Positions 6,952 through 16,523 of a DNA stretch of 64,000 bases are shown piece by piece. A program made the position numbers and the translations under genes. The notes under the pieces are model-generated. The model did not search any database. It was given only the letters and a program-made list of their open reading frames with translations, and had not been told where the DNA came from. Position 1 is the first letter of the stretch. Each line of letters begins with the position of its first letter. The DNA comes from an uncultured Paracoccaceae bacterium (GTDB taxonomy: Bacteria > Pseudomonadota > Alphaproteobacteria > Rhodobacterales > Rhodobacteraceae): assembly GCA_947497185.1 (NCBI GenBank), contig CANMFL010000008.1:115567-179566 (forward strand). The letters are read 5' to 3'.

Positions 6952-9402
6952 ATGTCTGATTTTCCAACAACGGCGCGTGTCGTCATTATCGGTGGCGGCG
7001 TCGTGGGCGTATCCACGCTGTACCATCTCGCGAAAGAAGGCTGGACCGACTGCGTTCTGCTCGAAAAAAACGAACTGACAGCGGGCTCTACATGGCACGC
7101 GGCGGGAAACTGCCCAAACTTTGCGCCGAACTGGGCTGTGATGAACATGCAGCGATATTCGTTAGAGATGTATCGGACTTTGGCCGACGATGTCGATTAC
7201 CCGATGAACTATCACGTCACAGGTGCGTTGCGGCTTGGCCATACCAAAGAGCGCAAACAAGAGTTCGAACAAGTCTGCGCCCAAGCCCGCGCAATGGGCC
7301 TCCCGCTTGAGATGATCGGCATCAAAGATATGAAGGATTACAATCCCTTCGTCGCGACTCACGACTTGTCAGGTGTGCTTTGGGACCCGATGGACGGTGA
7401 CATTGATCCCGCTCAACTGACCCAAGCGCTCGCGAAAGGCGCGCGCGATCTGGGCGTTCAGATCGAACGCTTTTGCCCTGCCACTGGCGTTACGCAAAAG
7501 CCGTCGGGCGAATGGGTCGTGCACACGGATAAAGGCGATATAACCTGTGACAAGGTCGTGAATGCGGCGGGCTACTACGCCGCGCGCGTCGGTGAATGGT
7601 TCAAGCCCTACGGGGGGCGCGACGTGCCATTAACCGTGATGTCGCACCAATACTTCCTAACCGAAGAAATCCCCGAGATCGCCGCATGGACCAAGGAAAA
7701 CGGTAAGAAAACTCCGATGATCCGCGATGTGGACAGCAGCTATTACCTGCGTCAGGACAAAAATGGCCTCAATCTCGGGCCTTACGAGCGGAACTGCAAA
7801 GCGCATTGGACGACCAAAGACGACCCGATGCCGCATGATTTTAGCTTTCAATTATACCCCGACGATCTTGAACGGCTCGAATGGTATATCGAAGACGCAA
7901 TGGAGCGTGTGCCAGTCCTTGGCACGGCCGGTGTTGGACGCAATATCAACGGCCCGATCCCCTATGCGCCCGACGGTTTGCCGATGATTGGCCCGATGCC
8001 CGGTGTTACAAACGCATTCGAGGCGCATTCATTTACCTTCGGGATCGTGCAGGGCGGCGGCGCTGGAAAAGTCATGGCTGAATGGCTGATCCATGGCGAA
8101 ACTGATATCGATATGTGGGCCTGTGATCCGCGGCGCTACACCGACTATGCCGATGCAGGTTACTGCGAATCCAAAGCCTTAGAAACCTATGGCCATGAAT
8201 ATGGGATGCACTTCCCGCGTAAAAATTGGCCCGCTGGTCGCGACAAAAAACTGTCACAAAACCACGCGACTTTGATCGCATCCGGCGCACAGATGGGTGC
8301 CTACAACGGCTGGGAACGGGCGAACTGGTTCGCGCGCGACTGCGAAGATACGACGCTAGAGGCAACCGAGACATGGGAACGCGCAGGCCCATGGAGCGCC
8401 GCCATTGAACGCGAAGTCACCGCCGCGACCAACGACGTCGCCGTGCTCGATATGCCCGGATTTTCGCGCTACACGTTAACTGGCGTTGGGGCGGCGGAAT
8501 GGCTGCGCACCCAAATCGCGGGGGCCTTGCCCAAGGTGGGCCGCATGAATTTGGGTTACTTTACCGATACTCGCGGGCGCATCGTCACCGAAGTTACGAT
8601 CATCCGCTGGGCCGAAGATGACTTCTGGCTGATGACCGCCGCTGTGGCGCAATGGCACGACTTTGAATTTCTGCGCGACCGGCTCACGTCTGGATTAACC
8701 ATAACCGACATTACCAAAGATTGGTCGACGCATATCGTATCCGGCGAAAAATCCCGTGATCTGTTGGCGCAGATTGGCGACGCTGACTTGACTAAAGGCT
8801 GGCTCACGATTCAAGACGCCACTATCGCGGGCAAGTCTTGCAAACTGTTCCGTATTAACTTTGGCGGCGAGCTCGGCTGGGAAGTTCATACCGCTTTCGA
8901 CGATGCCGCAACCGTCTACAACGCAATACGGGATGCAGGGGCTGTGCCGTTCGGCATGTACGCCTTGAACGCGATGCGCATCGAAAAAGGTTACCGCACT
9001 TGGAAAGGCGACCTGTCCAGCGACTACACACTTCTGGAAGGTGGAATGGAGCGTTTCATCCGTTTCGACAAGCCCCAAAACTTCCCCGGCAAGGCGTCAT
9101 TACTTGCGGAAAAACAAAAGGGTAGCAAGAAAATTTTCTGCACGCTGACCTTCGATACACCAGCCGCTGCGGACGCGCCTTACATGTCACCGATCATGTT
9201 CGGAGACGAAGTGGTTGGTGAGACGACATCGGGTGATTTCGGCTACCGCGTGAACAAATCCATCGCCTTGGGGATGCTGCGCACTGACCTGAACGTGCCG
9301 GGAACCAAGGTCGAAGTCGCGTTCTACGGCGCACGCCACACGGCCACCGTGCAAGCGGATCAGCCGCTATGGGACCCCGAAAATGCGCGGATAAAAGCTT
9401 AA
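6952..9402 (+). CDS. FAD-dependent oxidoreductase with GcvT domain (dimethylglycine/sarcosine dehydrogenase-like), copy 1
   Basis: An 816-aa enzyme with an N-terminal DAO-type FAD domain (VVIIGGGVVGVSTLYHLAKEG at residues 10-30), a middle FAO domain and a C-terminal tetrahydrofolate-binding GcvT region (about 430-810, with GELGWEVH). STWHAAG carries His49, the residue that binds FAD covalently in dimethylglycine dehydrogenases. Such enzymes oxidatively remove N-methyl groups and pass formaldehyde to tetrahydrofolate. The sequence after His49 (NCPNFAPNW) differs from the usual LxxxxRA type seen in copy 2, suggesting a different substrate. AAGGAG precedes the ATG at 6952. It is the first structural gene after the XRE-cupin regulator. 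Confidence 0.88.
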   Translation: MSDFPTTARVVIIGGGVVGVSTLYHLAKEGWTDCVLLEKNELTAGSTWHAAGNCPNFAPNWAVMNMQRYSLEMYRTLADDVDYPMNYHVTGALRLGHTKERKQEFEQVCAQARAMGLPLEMIGIKDMKDYNPFVATHDLSGVLWDPMDGDIDPAQLTQALAKGARDLGVQIERFCPATGVTQKPSGEWVVHTDKGDITCDKVVNAAGYYAARVGEWFKPYGGRDVPLTVMSHQYFLTEEIPEIAAWTKENGKKTPMIRDVDSSYYLRQDKNGLNLGPYERNCKAHWTTKDDPMPHDFSFQLYPDDLERLEWYIEDAMERVPVLGTAGVGRNINGPIPYAPDGLPMIGPMPGVTNAFEAHSFTFGIVQGGGAGKVMAEWLIHGETDIDMWACDPRRYTDYADAGYCESKALETYGHEYGMHFPRKNWPAGRDKKLSQNHATLIASGAQMGAYNGWERANWFARDCEDTTLEATETWERAGPWSAAIEREVTAATNDVAVLDMPGFSRYTLTGVGAAEWLRTQIAGALPKVGRMNLGYFTDTRGRIVTEVTIIRWAEDDFWLMTAAVAQWHDFEFLRDRLTSGLTITDITKDWSTHIVSGEKSRDLLAQIGDADLTKGWLTIQDATIAGKSCKLFRINFGGELGWEVHTAFDDAATVYNAIRDAGAVPFGMYALNAMRIEKGYRTWKGDLSSDYTLLEGGMERFIRFDKPQNFPGKASLLAEKQKGSKKIFCTLTFDTPAAADAPYMSPIMFGDEVVGETTSGDFGYRVNKSIALGMLRTDLNVPGTKVEVAFYGARHTATVQADQPLWDPENARIKA

Positions 9403-9447
9403 CAGTCGCAGCCGCTATATTTGAAATTAACCATGAAAGGGCATGAC

Positions 9448-10335
9448 ATGACCCGTGAAATCACACTTCTCGATGGCGGTATGGGCCAAGAATTGGTCCA
9501 TCGCACTGGCGACAATCCAACCCCGCTATGGGCTACTGACGTCATGTACGCGCACCCCGGTCTAGTTGGGCAAATCCACAGTGATTACTTCAATGCGGGC
9601 GCCACTGTTGCCACGACCAACACCTATGCCATTCATCACGACCGACTTGTTGGCACCGATTTTGAAAACAACTTCGAAGCGTTGGTAAACACCGCGTTAA
9701 AAGAAGCGGTCGATGTCAAACGTGCAGGCACGCGCGTTGCGGGATCGATCGGGCCGTTGATCGCATCCTATAGACCGGACATTCATCCGGACGTCGCGCA
9801 AGCAACGCCGCTTTATGCCGAAATCGCACAACTGCTCGAACCTGCCGTGGATATGATCCTCCTTGAAACCGTGGCCTCCGTCAGCCATGCGCAGTCGTCG
9901 CTCGCAGGGGCGAAAACGGCGGGAAAACCTGTGTGGATGGCGTTCACTTTGGACGATGAAGACGGGACAAAATTGCGCTCCGGCGAAAGTCTGGCGGATG
10001 CAATTGCCGTCTGCGACGACGCCGACGCGCTGCTCGCGAATTGTTCGTCACCAGAGGCCTTGGACGCGGCAATGCCCGTTTTCGCACAATCCAGCAAGCC
10101 ATTCGGCGGCTACGCCAACGCTTTTACCATGATTACCAAAGCGTTCCTTGCGACCAAACCCACTGTGGATTCGCTGCAGGAACGCCGTGACATGGGCCCT
10201 GACGCTTATGCGGCGCACGTCATGAAATGGGTGGCCGATGGAGCCACAATCGTCGGGGGTTGCTGCGAAGTTGGGCCCGAACATATCAAAGCCATCGCCG
10301 ACGCGCTGCGTTCCGCTGGTTACGAAATCGTCTAA
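9448..10335 (+). CDS. Homocysteine S-methyltransferase family protein (betaine-homocysteine methyltransferase-like)
   Basis: A 295-aa zinc-dependent methyltransferase with a TIM-barrel fold. ITLLDGGMGQEL at the N-terminus, Cys in LLANCSSPEAL and the paired Cys in GGCCEVGPEHI are the zinc-thiol ligands of this family. It may move a methyl from glycine betaine (or a related onium compound) to homocysteine, giving dimethylglycine and methionine. Its position between two dimethylglycine-dehydrogenase-like genes supports this, but the substrate is inferred. Start chosen at the ATG at 9448 because AAAGGG lies about 8 nt upstream; TTG 9421 and ATG 9433 are in frame. Confidence 0.85.
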   Translation: MTREITLLDGGMGQELVHRTGDNPTPLWATDVMYAHPGLVGQIHSDYFNAGATVATTNTYAIHHDRLVGTDFENNFEALVNTALKEAVDVKRAGTRVAGSIGPLIASYRPDIHPDVAQATPLYAEIAQLLEPAVDMILLETVASVSHAQSSLAGAKTAGKPVWMAFTLDDEDGTKLRSGESLADAIAVCDDADALLANCSSPEALDAAMPVFAQSSKPFGGYANAFTMITKAFLATKPTVDSLQERRDMGPDAYAAHVMKWVADGATIVGGCCEVGPEHIKAIADALRSAGYEIV

Positions 10336-10365
10336 CATCATCATTCCGCGAAAGGATTCGTCACG

Positions 10366-12816
10366 ATGGCAACCCCTCCCAATCAGGCCCGTGTTGTCAT
10401 TATTGGCGGCGGCGTCATCGGCTGTTCGGTCGCGTACCACCTCGCGAAGCTAGGTTGGAAAGATGTGGTTTTGCTGGAACGCAAGCAACTGACGTCAGGG
10501 ACAACATGGCATGCGGCAGGGTTAATCGCGCAGCTTCGCGCGACAGCGAACATGACCAAACTCGCGAAGTACTCACAAGAACTTTACGGTAATCTCGAAG
10601 CTGAAACTGGCGTCGCGACGGGTTTCAAGCGCAATGGTTCGATCACCGTCGCCTTAACAAACGAGCGTCGCGAAGAAATCTACCGCCAAGCTGCGATGGC
10701 CCGTGCCTTTGGTGTGGATGTCGAAGAAATCAGTCCCGAAGAAGTGAAGCAACGCTACGAACACCTCAACATCGAAGGCGTGACAGCGGGCGTTTATCTG
10801 CCGCTGGACGGGCAGGGCGATCCAGCCAATATCGCGCTGTCGCTCGCCAAAGGCGCACGGCAAAACGGTGCAAAAGTCATTGAGCGGACTCTTGTGACAG
10901 GCGTGAAAAAAGACGGACGGCGTATCACTGGCGTCGATTGGGAGCAGGGCGACCAAACGGGACACATCGCCTGCGAAATGGTCGTGAATTGCGGTGGGAT
11001 GTGGGGGCATCAAGTCGGCAAAATGTTGGGCACAAATGTTCCGCTGCACGCCTGCGAACACTTCTACATCGTCACCGAAAACATCCCGAACTTGACACAA
11101 ATGCCGGTGCTAAGGGTGCCGGACGAGTGCGCGTATTACAAAGAAGACGCCGGTAAAATCTTGCTGGGCGCGTTTGAACCAAACGCCAAACCGTGGGCGA
11201 TGGACGGCATCCCGCATGACTTTGAATTCGACCAACTGCCCGAGGATTTCGACCACTTCGAACCGATCTTAGAACGCGCAGTTGATCGCCTACCGATGCT
11301 CGCCGAGGCAGGGATACACACATTCTTTAACGGCCCAGAATCCTTCACGCCCGACGACGCCTATCACCTTGGTCTTGCCACAGAAATGGACAACGTCTGG
11401 GTTGCTGCGGGTTTTAATTCGATTGGCATTCAGTCAGCTGGCGGTGCGGGTATGGCGCTAGCGCAATGGATGGACGCAGGCGAGAAACCGTTCGATTTGG
11501 GCGACGTCGACATTAGTCGGATGCAACCATTCCAAGGCAACAAGACCTACCTGTTCGAGCGTTCCAAAGAGACACTCGGACTGCTCTACGCCGACCATTT
11601 CCCATTCCGCCAAAAAGCTACCGCACGCGGCATCCGGCGCACACCATTCCACGCGCATCTGCTTGAACGCGGCGCTGTCATGGGGGAGCTCGCCGGATGG
11701 GAGCGCGCCAATTGGTTCGCCCGAGACGGTCAAAAACCATCATATAAATGTAGCTGGTCGCGACAAAATTTCTTTGACAACGTGCGCGACGAACACATGG
11801 CCGTCCGAGAAAACGTCGGCATGTATGACATGTCCTCCTTCGGCAAAATCCGTGTCGAAGGCCGCGACTCCATGGCGTTTATGAACTACATCGGCGGCGG
11901 CAACTTTGACGTGCCAGTCGGCAAAATTGTCTACACACAATTCCTAAATTCCAAAGCTGGGATCGAGGCGGATGTGACCGTCACCCGCATCGAACCGGAC
12001 TGCTTTTTAGTTGTTACACCAGCCGCCACACGCCTTGCAGACCAAACATGGATGCGCCGCAACACGGGCAATTTTAACGTCGTGATCACCGACGTGACAG
12101 CGGGCGAAGGTATCCTTGCGATCATGGGCCCACGCGCACGTGACGTTTTACAAACCGTGTCGCCCAATGATTTCACAAATGAAACCAATCCATTTGGCAC
12201 AGCGCAAAATATCGAAATCGGCATGGGCACCGCCCGCGTCCATCGCGTGACCTACGTCGGTGAATTGGGCTGGGAGGTCTATATTCCTGCGGATCAATGT
12301 GGCCACGTGTTCGAAACCATCGCGGCAGCTGGTCGTGATTTCGATCTAAAATTGTGTGGGATGCACATGATGGACACGTGTCGCATGGAAAAGGGGTTTC
12401 GTCATTTCGGCCATGACATCACATCAGAGGACCACGTTCTTGAAGCCGGCCTCGGCTTTGCGGTTAAGACAGAGAAACCTGATTTCATTGGCCGCGACGC
12501 AGTTTTACAAAAACGTGAAATGGGTCTGAAAAAACGGCTTGTGCAGTTCAAACTTACCGAGCCTGAATCACTTCTTTACCATAACGAACCGATCGTGCGC
12601 GATGGAAAAACCTGCGGTTACCTTTCATCGGGAGGATACGGGCATCATGTCGGCGCGGCAATCGGGTTGGGTTATGTGCCATGTGCCGAGCCGGGCGAAA
12701 CTGTGGCGGATATGCTAGCCAGTGCCTACGAAATCGATGTGATGGGCCGTAAAGTCAAAGCCGAAGCGCAATTGAAGCCGTTTTATGATCCAACAGGAGC
12801 ACGTGCCAAAGCCTGA
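10366..12816 (+). CDS. FAD-dependent oxidoreductase with GcvT domain (dimethylglycine dehydrogenase-like), copy 2
   Basis: An 816-aa paralogue of the enzyme at 6952, with the same domain order: FAD domain (VVIIGGGVIGCSVAYHLAKLG), FAO middle region and GcvT region (VTYVGELGWEVYIP, MEKGFRHFGHD). GTTWHAAGLIAQLRA places the covalent-FAD His at 49 and matches classical dimethylglycine and sarcosine dehydrogenases better than copy 1. The product would be sarcosine or glycine plus methylene-tetrahydrofolate, with electrons going to ETF. It starts 30 nt after the methyltransferase gene and probably ends the operon; the next gene is convergent with 8 nt between the stops. Confidence 0.9.
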   Translation: MATPPNQARVVIIGGGVIGCSVAYHLAKLGWKDVVLLERKQLTSGTTWHAAGLIAQLRATANMTKLAKYSQELYGNLEAETGVATGFKRNGSITVALTNERREEIYRQAAMARAFGVDVEEISPEEVKQRYEHLNIEGVTAGVYLPLDGQGDPANIALSLAKGARQNGAKVIERTLVTGVKKDGRRITGVDWEQGDQTGHIACEMVVNCGGMWGHQVGKMLGTNVPLHACEHFYIVTENIPNLTQMPVLRVPDECAYYKEDAGKILLGAFEPNAKPWAMDGIPHDFEFDQLPEDFDHFEPILERAVDRLPMLAEAGIHTFFNGPESFTPDDAYHLGLATEMDNVWVAAGFNSIGIQSAGGAGMALAQWMDAGEKPFDLGDVDISRMQPFQGNKTYLFERSKETLGLLYADHFPFRQKATARGIRRTPFHAHLLERGAVMGELAGWERANWFARDGQKPSYKCSWSRQNFFDNVRDEHMAVRENVGMYDMSSFGKIRVEGRDSMAFMNYIGGGNFDVPVGKIVYTQFLNSKAGIEADVTVTRIEPDCFLVVTPAATRLADQTWMRRNTGNFNVVITDVTAGEGILAIMGPRARDVLQTVSPNDFTNETNPFGTAQNIEIGMGTARVHRVTYVGELGWEVYIPADQCGHVFETIAAAGRDFDLKLCGMHMMDTCRMEKGFRHFGHDITSEDHVLEAGLGFAVKTEKPDFIGRDAVLQKREMGLKKRLVQFKLTEPESLLYHNEPIVRDGKTCGYLSSGGYGHHVGAAIGLGYVPCAEPGETVADMLASAYEIDVMGRKVKAEAQLKPFYDPTGARAKA

Positions 12817-12824
12817 AAATAGCA

Positions 12825-13835
12825 TTAATCGACAAGGTTCACCGTTAACTCCAGTGTCAGTTTATTGGTGTGCCTTGTCCTGACGGCAGTGCCGCCAAGC
12901 TGGCTTGCAAAATCGTCCAGTAACGACGTGCAAAAATCGCCTTCGACGTGGTTCTTGCGATCATCAATGCCGCTTGTCGTCTCGGTCCAGTTCAAAACAA
13001 TCTCATCAGACGTTTTGGGCATGACTGCGAGTTCGATACTGTTCCGGGTTGCCGATATTGCCTCGCGTCGCGCAGTATTTTTGGTGATTTCGGACAGAAA
13101 CATCGCAAGTGGTAGGACTTTGTCAGGATGAATCGCGATGTCTGGATCGCAATCAATCACTAAATGGGACGGTTCATTCGGGCCATCAACCAAGAAAGAG
13201 GCAAGCGAAGCGTCGAGAACTTCGCGAATGCTGATTGGAACGCCTGCTGCTGCGTGCATCAATATCGAATGCACCGTTGAAATTGTGTCGATTTGCGCCC
13301 GTAACGTAGCTGCAAAATCACTTGTGCTTTCGCCCAAGTCGATCAGCCGACGAACAAGGCCAAAGGTGTTTTCAGCTTGCTTGTTGATCGCATCTGAGCG
13401 GACTTTCTGGTGGGTAACGTCCCATATCACACCGACCATATACAATGGTGTGCCGTCCTCTGAACGTTCAGTAACTTGTCCACGTGCGCCAAGCCATAAG
13501 AGTGGAGAAGCGTCATCCATGCGACGCCTGCGAAATTCGACGTCGTAAGATTTGTTTTCGCCTGTCCAGGCATGGTTAACAGCCCCGTGTACGTGACTGC
13601 TATCTGCAGGGTCCACAACTTCGTAAAAGGTAGTCATGTCCCAAGGCTGGCGATCATAATCCAAGCCCAGCAAGTTGGCCAAAAAACGGTCGCCCACGAC
13701 CTCGCCATTAGAAATATTTAACGACCAACTCCCCATACGACCTGCGTCTAGCGCCAGCAACGCACGCGTTGGGGCACTGAAACTCTCGTAAAGGGCAAGG
13801 CGTGCCTTTTGCGGCCGTGTTGGCACGGTAGTCAT
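12825..13835 (-). CDS. PAS-domain protein with degenerate HWE/HisKA_2-type kinase region
   Basis: A 336-aa cytoplasmic protein. Residues about 35-143 form a PAS fold (GSWSLNISNGEVVGDRFLA ... VGVIWDVTHQK). Residues 150-240 resemble a HisKA_2/HWE dimerisation helix, but where these kinases have HRVKN this protein has KQAEN (152-156), so the phospho-acceptor His is missing. The C-terminal ATPase-like region keeps LSEITKN but shows no DxGxG lid motif. It therefore looks like a signalling pseudokinase, or a protein that acts by binding. The ATG at 13835 is chosen; a longer frame runs to 13907. It is separated from ctpA by the ctpA terminator and has its own upstream region. Confidence 0.75.
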   Translation of the reverse strand: MTTVPTRPQKARLALYESFSAPTRALLALDAGRMGSWSLNISNGEVVGDRFLANLLGLDYDRQPWDMTTFYEVVDPADSSHVHGAVNHAWTGENKSYDVEFRRRRMDDASPLLWLGARGQVTERSEDGTPLYMVGVIWDVTHQKVRSDAINKQAENTFGLVRRLIDLGESTSDFAATLRAQIDTISTVHSILMHAAAGVPISIREVLDASLASFLVDGPNEPSHLVIDCDPDIAIHPDKVLPLAMFLSEITKNTARREAISATRNSIELAVMPKTSDEIVLNWTETTSGIDDRKNHVEGDFCTSLLDDFASQLGGTAVRTRHTNKLTLELTVNLVD

Positions 13836-14002
13836 TGAGCGACCTCGTTCGTGACACCGTAGTGTGTGGGGATGCGTAAGGTGGTGATAGCTAATTATTG
13901 TTCTCATGCACTGGCGATGAAGCAGATATTTTCAACTTATGCATATTCCGTGAACAGGAGGTTAACGTATTTCCATATTTTCGAAAATTGAGAGCGACCT
14001 AG

Positions 14003-14030
14003 CAAAAAAGGCGCAACCAAAGTTGCGCCT
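14003..14030 (-). terminator. Rho-independent terminator of the ctpA operon
   Basis: On the minus strand, AGGCGCAAC and GTTGCGCCT pair perfectly around a 4-base loop and are followed by six T residues (the A-run at 14003-14008). It lies 24 nt beyond the ctpA stop. Confidence 0.92.
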
Positions 14031-14053
14031 CTCGAAATTACAATGCCGGTTTC

Positions 14054-15391
14054 TTATTCGGCTAGCGGTCCAAGCGCGTTCAATCCTTTAAGAATATCAA
14101 TGGCATAGGCCAGTTGGTAATCGTCTTCGCGCAGTTGCGCAGCCGTCTCTGCACGCGCACGGTCCGCTTCAATCTGTTCGATTTCATCGTCTGTTAGGCT
14201 GTCATTATTCAAAGATCCTCGCAGGTCTGCCTCAGACCGAAGCGGACGCGATTCATCCTCGGCATCAGGATCAACCGGCTTTGGGCGCGGCTGTTCGACG
14301 ATAATATCTGGCGAAATGCCCAACGCCTGAATCGACCGACCTGATGGCGTATAATAACGCGCCGTGGTCAGGCGCATCGCCCCTTCGCCACGCAATGGAA
14401 CCACGGTCTGAACCGACCCTTTTCCGAACGATTTCGTACCAACAACAATCGCTCGACGGTGATCTTGCAACGCCCCCGCGACAATTTCAGATGCTGAGGC
14501 AGAACCGCCGTTGATCAACACAACGATAGGTTTTCCCTCAGCCAAATCACCCGGTTGCGCGTTGTAACGATCCCCGTCAGCAGGGTCGCGGCCACGCGTC
14601 GAAACGATTTCGCCGGCCTCTAGGAACGCATCCGATACATAGATCGCTTGGTTCAGCAATCCGCCTGGATTATTGCGCAGGTCCAGCACAAAACCGTCGA
14701 TGTTATCGATGCCGCCTGCTTCTTCGACTTGTTCTTTCAAACCTTCTTGCAGGTTCGGGAACGTTTGATCGTTAAACGTCGTGACACGCAGAACAACAGC
14801 GTTGCCTTCTGTCCGGTGACGCACAGCAGTCAGTTTGATCGTGTCGCGCACAATCGACACGTCAAACGGTTCGATCTCACCTTCGCGAACCAATGTAATG
14901 ATGATTTCGGACCCAACAGGACCGCGCATCAATTCAACCGCATCATCCAGCGTCAGTCCCAGCACGGATTCCCCGTCAACAGCGGTGATAAAGTCACCCG
15001 CGAGCACACCCGCCGCATCGGCAGGCGTACCGTCCATCGGGGACACGACCTTCACAAATCCTTCTTCCTGCGTTACCTCAATCCCGAGGCCACCAAATTC
15101 ACCGCGCGTCTGAACGCGCATCGCTGCGGCATCTTCGGCGGATAGATAGGATGAGTGTGGATCAAGAGACGTCAACATTCCGTTAATCGCGGCCTCGATC
15201 AGGTCCTTTTCTTCAACATCTTCGACATATCCGGCACGGATGCGTTCAAAAATGTCGCCAAACAGGTCAAGCTGTTCGTACACAGACGCGCTGGCTTCGG
15301 CCTCCTGGGCGATCAACGGTCCAGCAATTTGCGTCGTCGCGATCAGTCCCATCAGGCTACCGCCCACCGCGGCGATCATCAGCTTTTTCAT
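14054..15391 (-). CDS. ctpA: S41 family carboxy-terminal processing protease
   Basis: A 445-aa periplasmic serine protease with an N-terminal signal or anchor segment (residues 1-29). A PDZ domain occupies about 92-175 (GGLGIEV...GTPADAAGVLAGD) and the peptidase S41 core follows. The Ser/Lys/Gln catalytic set is present at S299 (NGGSASASEI), K324 (SFGKGSVQ) and Q328, with the same spacing as E. coli Prc. The acidic, proline-rich C-terminal tail varies in the family. It is the last gene of the minus-strand block rsfS-rlmH-gpmI-envC-ctpA, 19 nt after envC; in related systems such proteases process cell-wall hydrolases, which fits the EnvC neighbour. Confidence 0.95.
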   Translation of the reverse strand: MKKLMIAAVGGSLMGLIATTQIAGPLIAQEAEASASVYEQLDLFGDIFERIRAGYVEDVEEKDLIEAAINGMLTSLDPHSSYLSAEDAAAMRVQTRGEFGGLGIEVTQEEGFVKVVSPMDGTPADAAGVLAGDFITAVDGESVLGLTLDDAVELMRGPVGSEIIITLVREGEIEPFDVSIVRDTIKLTAVRHRTEGNAVVLRVTTFNDQTFPNLQEGLKEQVEEAGGIDNIDGFVLDLRNNPGGLLNQAIYVSDAFLEAGEIVSTRGRDPADGDRYNAQPGDLAEGKPIVVLINGGSASASEIVAGALQDHRRAIVVGTKSFGKGSVQTVVPLRGEGAMRLTTARYYTPSGRSIQALGISPDIIVEQPRPKPVDPDAEDESRPLRSEADLRGSLNNDSLTDDEIEQIEADRARAETAAQLREDDYQLAYAIDILKGLNALGPLAE

Positions 15392-15410
15392 AGGTTTTCC
15401 CGTTGTTATC

Positions 15411-16523
15411 TTATTCTATCGCGAACCAAGTCGCTGGATTAACCGGAGTTTGCCCGTCTCTGACCTCAAGATAAAGGGTCTGTGACTGTGTTCCGGCATT
15501 TGATTGGTTGATTCCGGTCGATTCCGCATCACTTTGTGGCGATGAACCGCCCAGCAGGCCCAATGGGGCGCCCGATCCGATGATTTCGCCGACCTCGCCG
15601 TACACTTCGGCAAGTCCCGCAAAGATGAACATGACATCGGCGGTCGGTTCGATGATTACGACATTCCCGTAGTCTAGCAGCGGCCCGCGAAACAGAATGG
15701 TCGCGGGCGTAGGGCTGGTGACAATCGCACGCGGACGGGTTGCAATAATGACACCGGGGCGGGCAACGCCAGCAGCATCCGCCGCGTTATATCCACGCAA
15801 AATCTGACCGTGTACGGGGATCGGCAAAGCGCCTTTTGCGGCCAGTGAAACGGTGTTTTCTGGACCGGACAAAGTTGCCAGTTCCAACCCTTGGGCAAAG
15901 CTATCCAACGTGTCGGTACTCGCAAGTAAAAGAGCGGTCTGCTCTTGATCTTCGACAAAACGCTGCGGTAAATCCGTGCGTTCTTGGATCGCTAAACTCA
16001 GCGCCGTCCGCGCATTCTGGGCGCCATGTAACCCCAGCGATAGCGTCTCTTCCGCCGTTTCCTGCAATACCTGCAACACTGCGATTTCCTGCAATTGCGC
16101 CTTCAACGCATCCGCCTCGGCATGCAATGCAGGCGTGACTTCGGCCACAATCATACCGGATCGCGCCGTGCCTGTCGGGCCTGTTGGATGCAGCAGCAAC
16201 AGCGGGGCAGGGGCACGGCTGATTGATTGCAGCACCCCCAACAATTCACCGATTTCGGCAGATTTCGCGTCCAGCGACGCCTCTAACGTTTGCTGCCTGA
16301 TCGCCACGCGGCGCAACCCATCGCGCATCGCGATCAAGCCGTCCTCGTAGCCTTTCACGGCTTCGGTCAAGGCGGCAACGCGGTTGCGCCCACCCGTGGC
16401 GTCGGACAGTGCAAGTCCCGCGCGGGTCAATTGTTCGGCCGCGGCTAGGGCGGCTGATGCCGGATCATCTTGCGCAGAAACAGGCCCTGCGAGGGCCAGT
16501 AAAATCGCTATGGCGCGGATCAT
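15411..16523 (-). CDS. envC: EnvC-like murein hydrolase activator (degenerate M23/LytM)
   Basis: A 370-aa exported protein: signal peptide at 1-17 (LALAGPVSAQ), a long helical/coiled-coil region (about 20-200) rich in Ala, Leu, Glu and Gln, then a LytM-type beta domain (about 245-370). The domain keeps its fold signature (YGNVVIIEP...FIFAGLAEVYGEVGEIIGSGAPLG, LYLEVR) but lacks the HxH and other zinc-ligand His residues; Glu stands where catalytic members have His. EnvC/NlpD activators are non-catalytic in the same way and switch on cell-division amidases. Its start overlaps the gpmI stop by 4 nt. Confidence 0.85.
   Translation of the reverse strand: MIRAIAILLALAGPVSAQDDPASAALAAAEQLTRAGLALSDATGGRNRVAALTEAVKGYEDGLIAMRDGLRRVAIRQQTLEASLDAKSAEIGELLGVLQSISRAPAPLLLLHPTGPTGTARSGMIVAEVTPALHAEADALKAQLQEIAVLQVLQETAEETLSLGLHGAQNARTALSLAIQERTDLPQRFVEDQEQTALLLASTDTLDSFAQGLELATLSGPENTVSLAAKGALPIPVHGQILRGYNAADAAGVARPGVIIATRPRAIVTSPTPATILFRGPLLDYGNVVIIEPTADVMFIFAGLAEVYGEVGEIIGSGAPLGLLGGSSPQSDAESTGINQSNAGTQSQTLYLEVRDGQTPVNPATWFAIE

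Noticed and set aside
15411..16523. Active M23 zinc endopeptidase
   Set aside because: The fold is there but the zinc-binding His residues are missing, so an EnvC-type activator role is more likely than catalysis.
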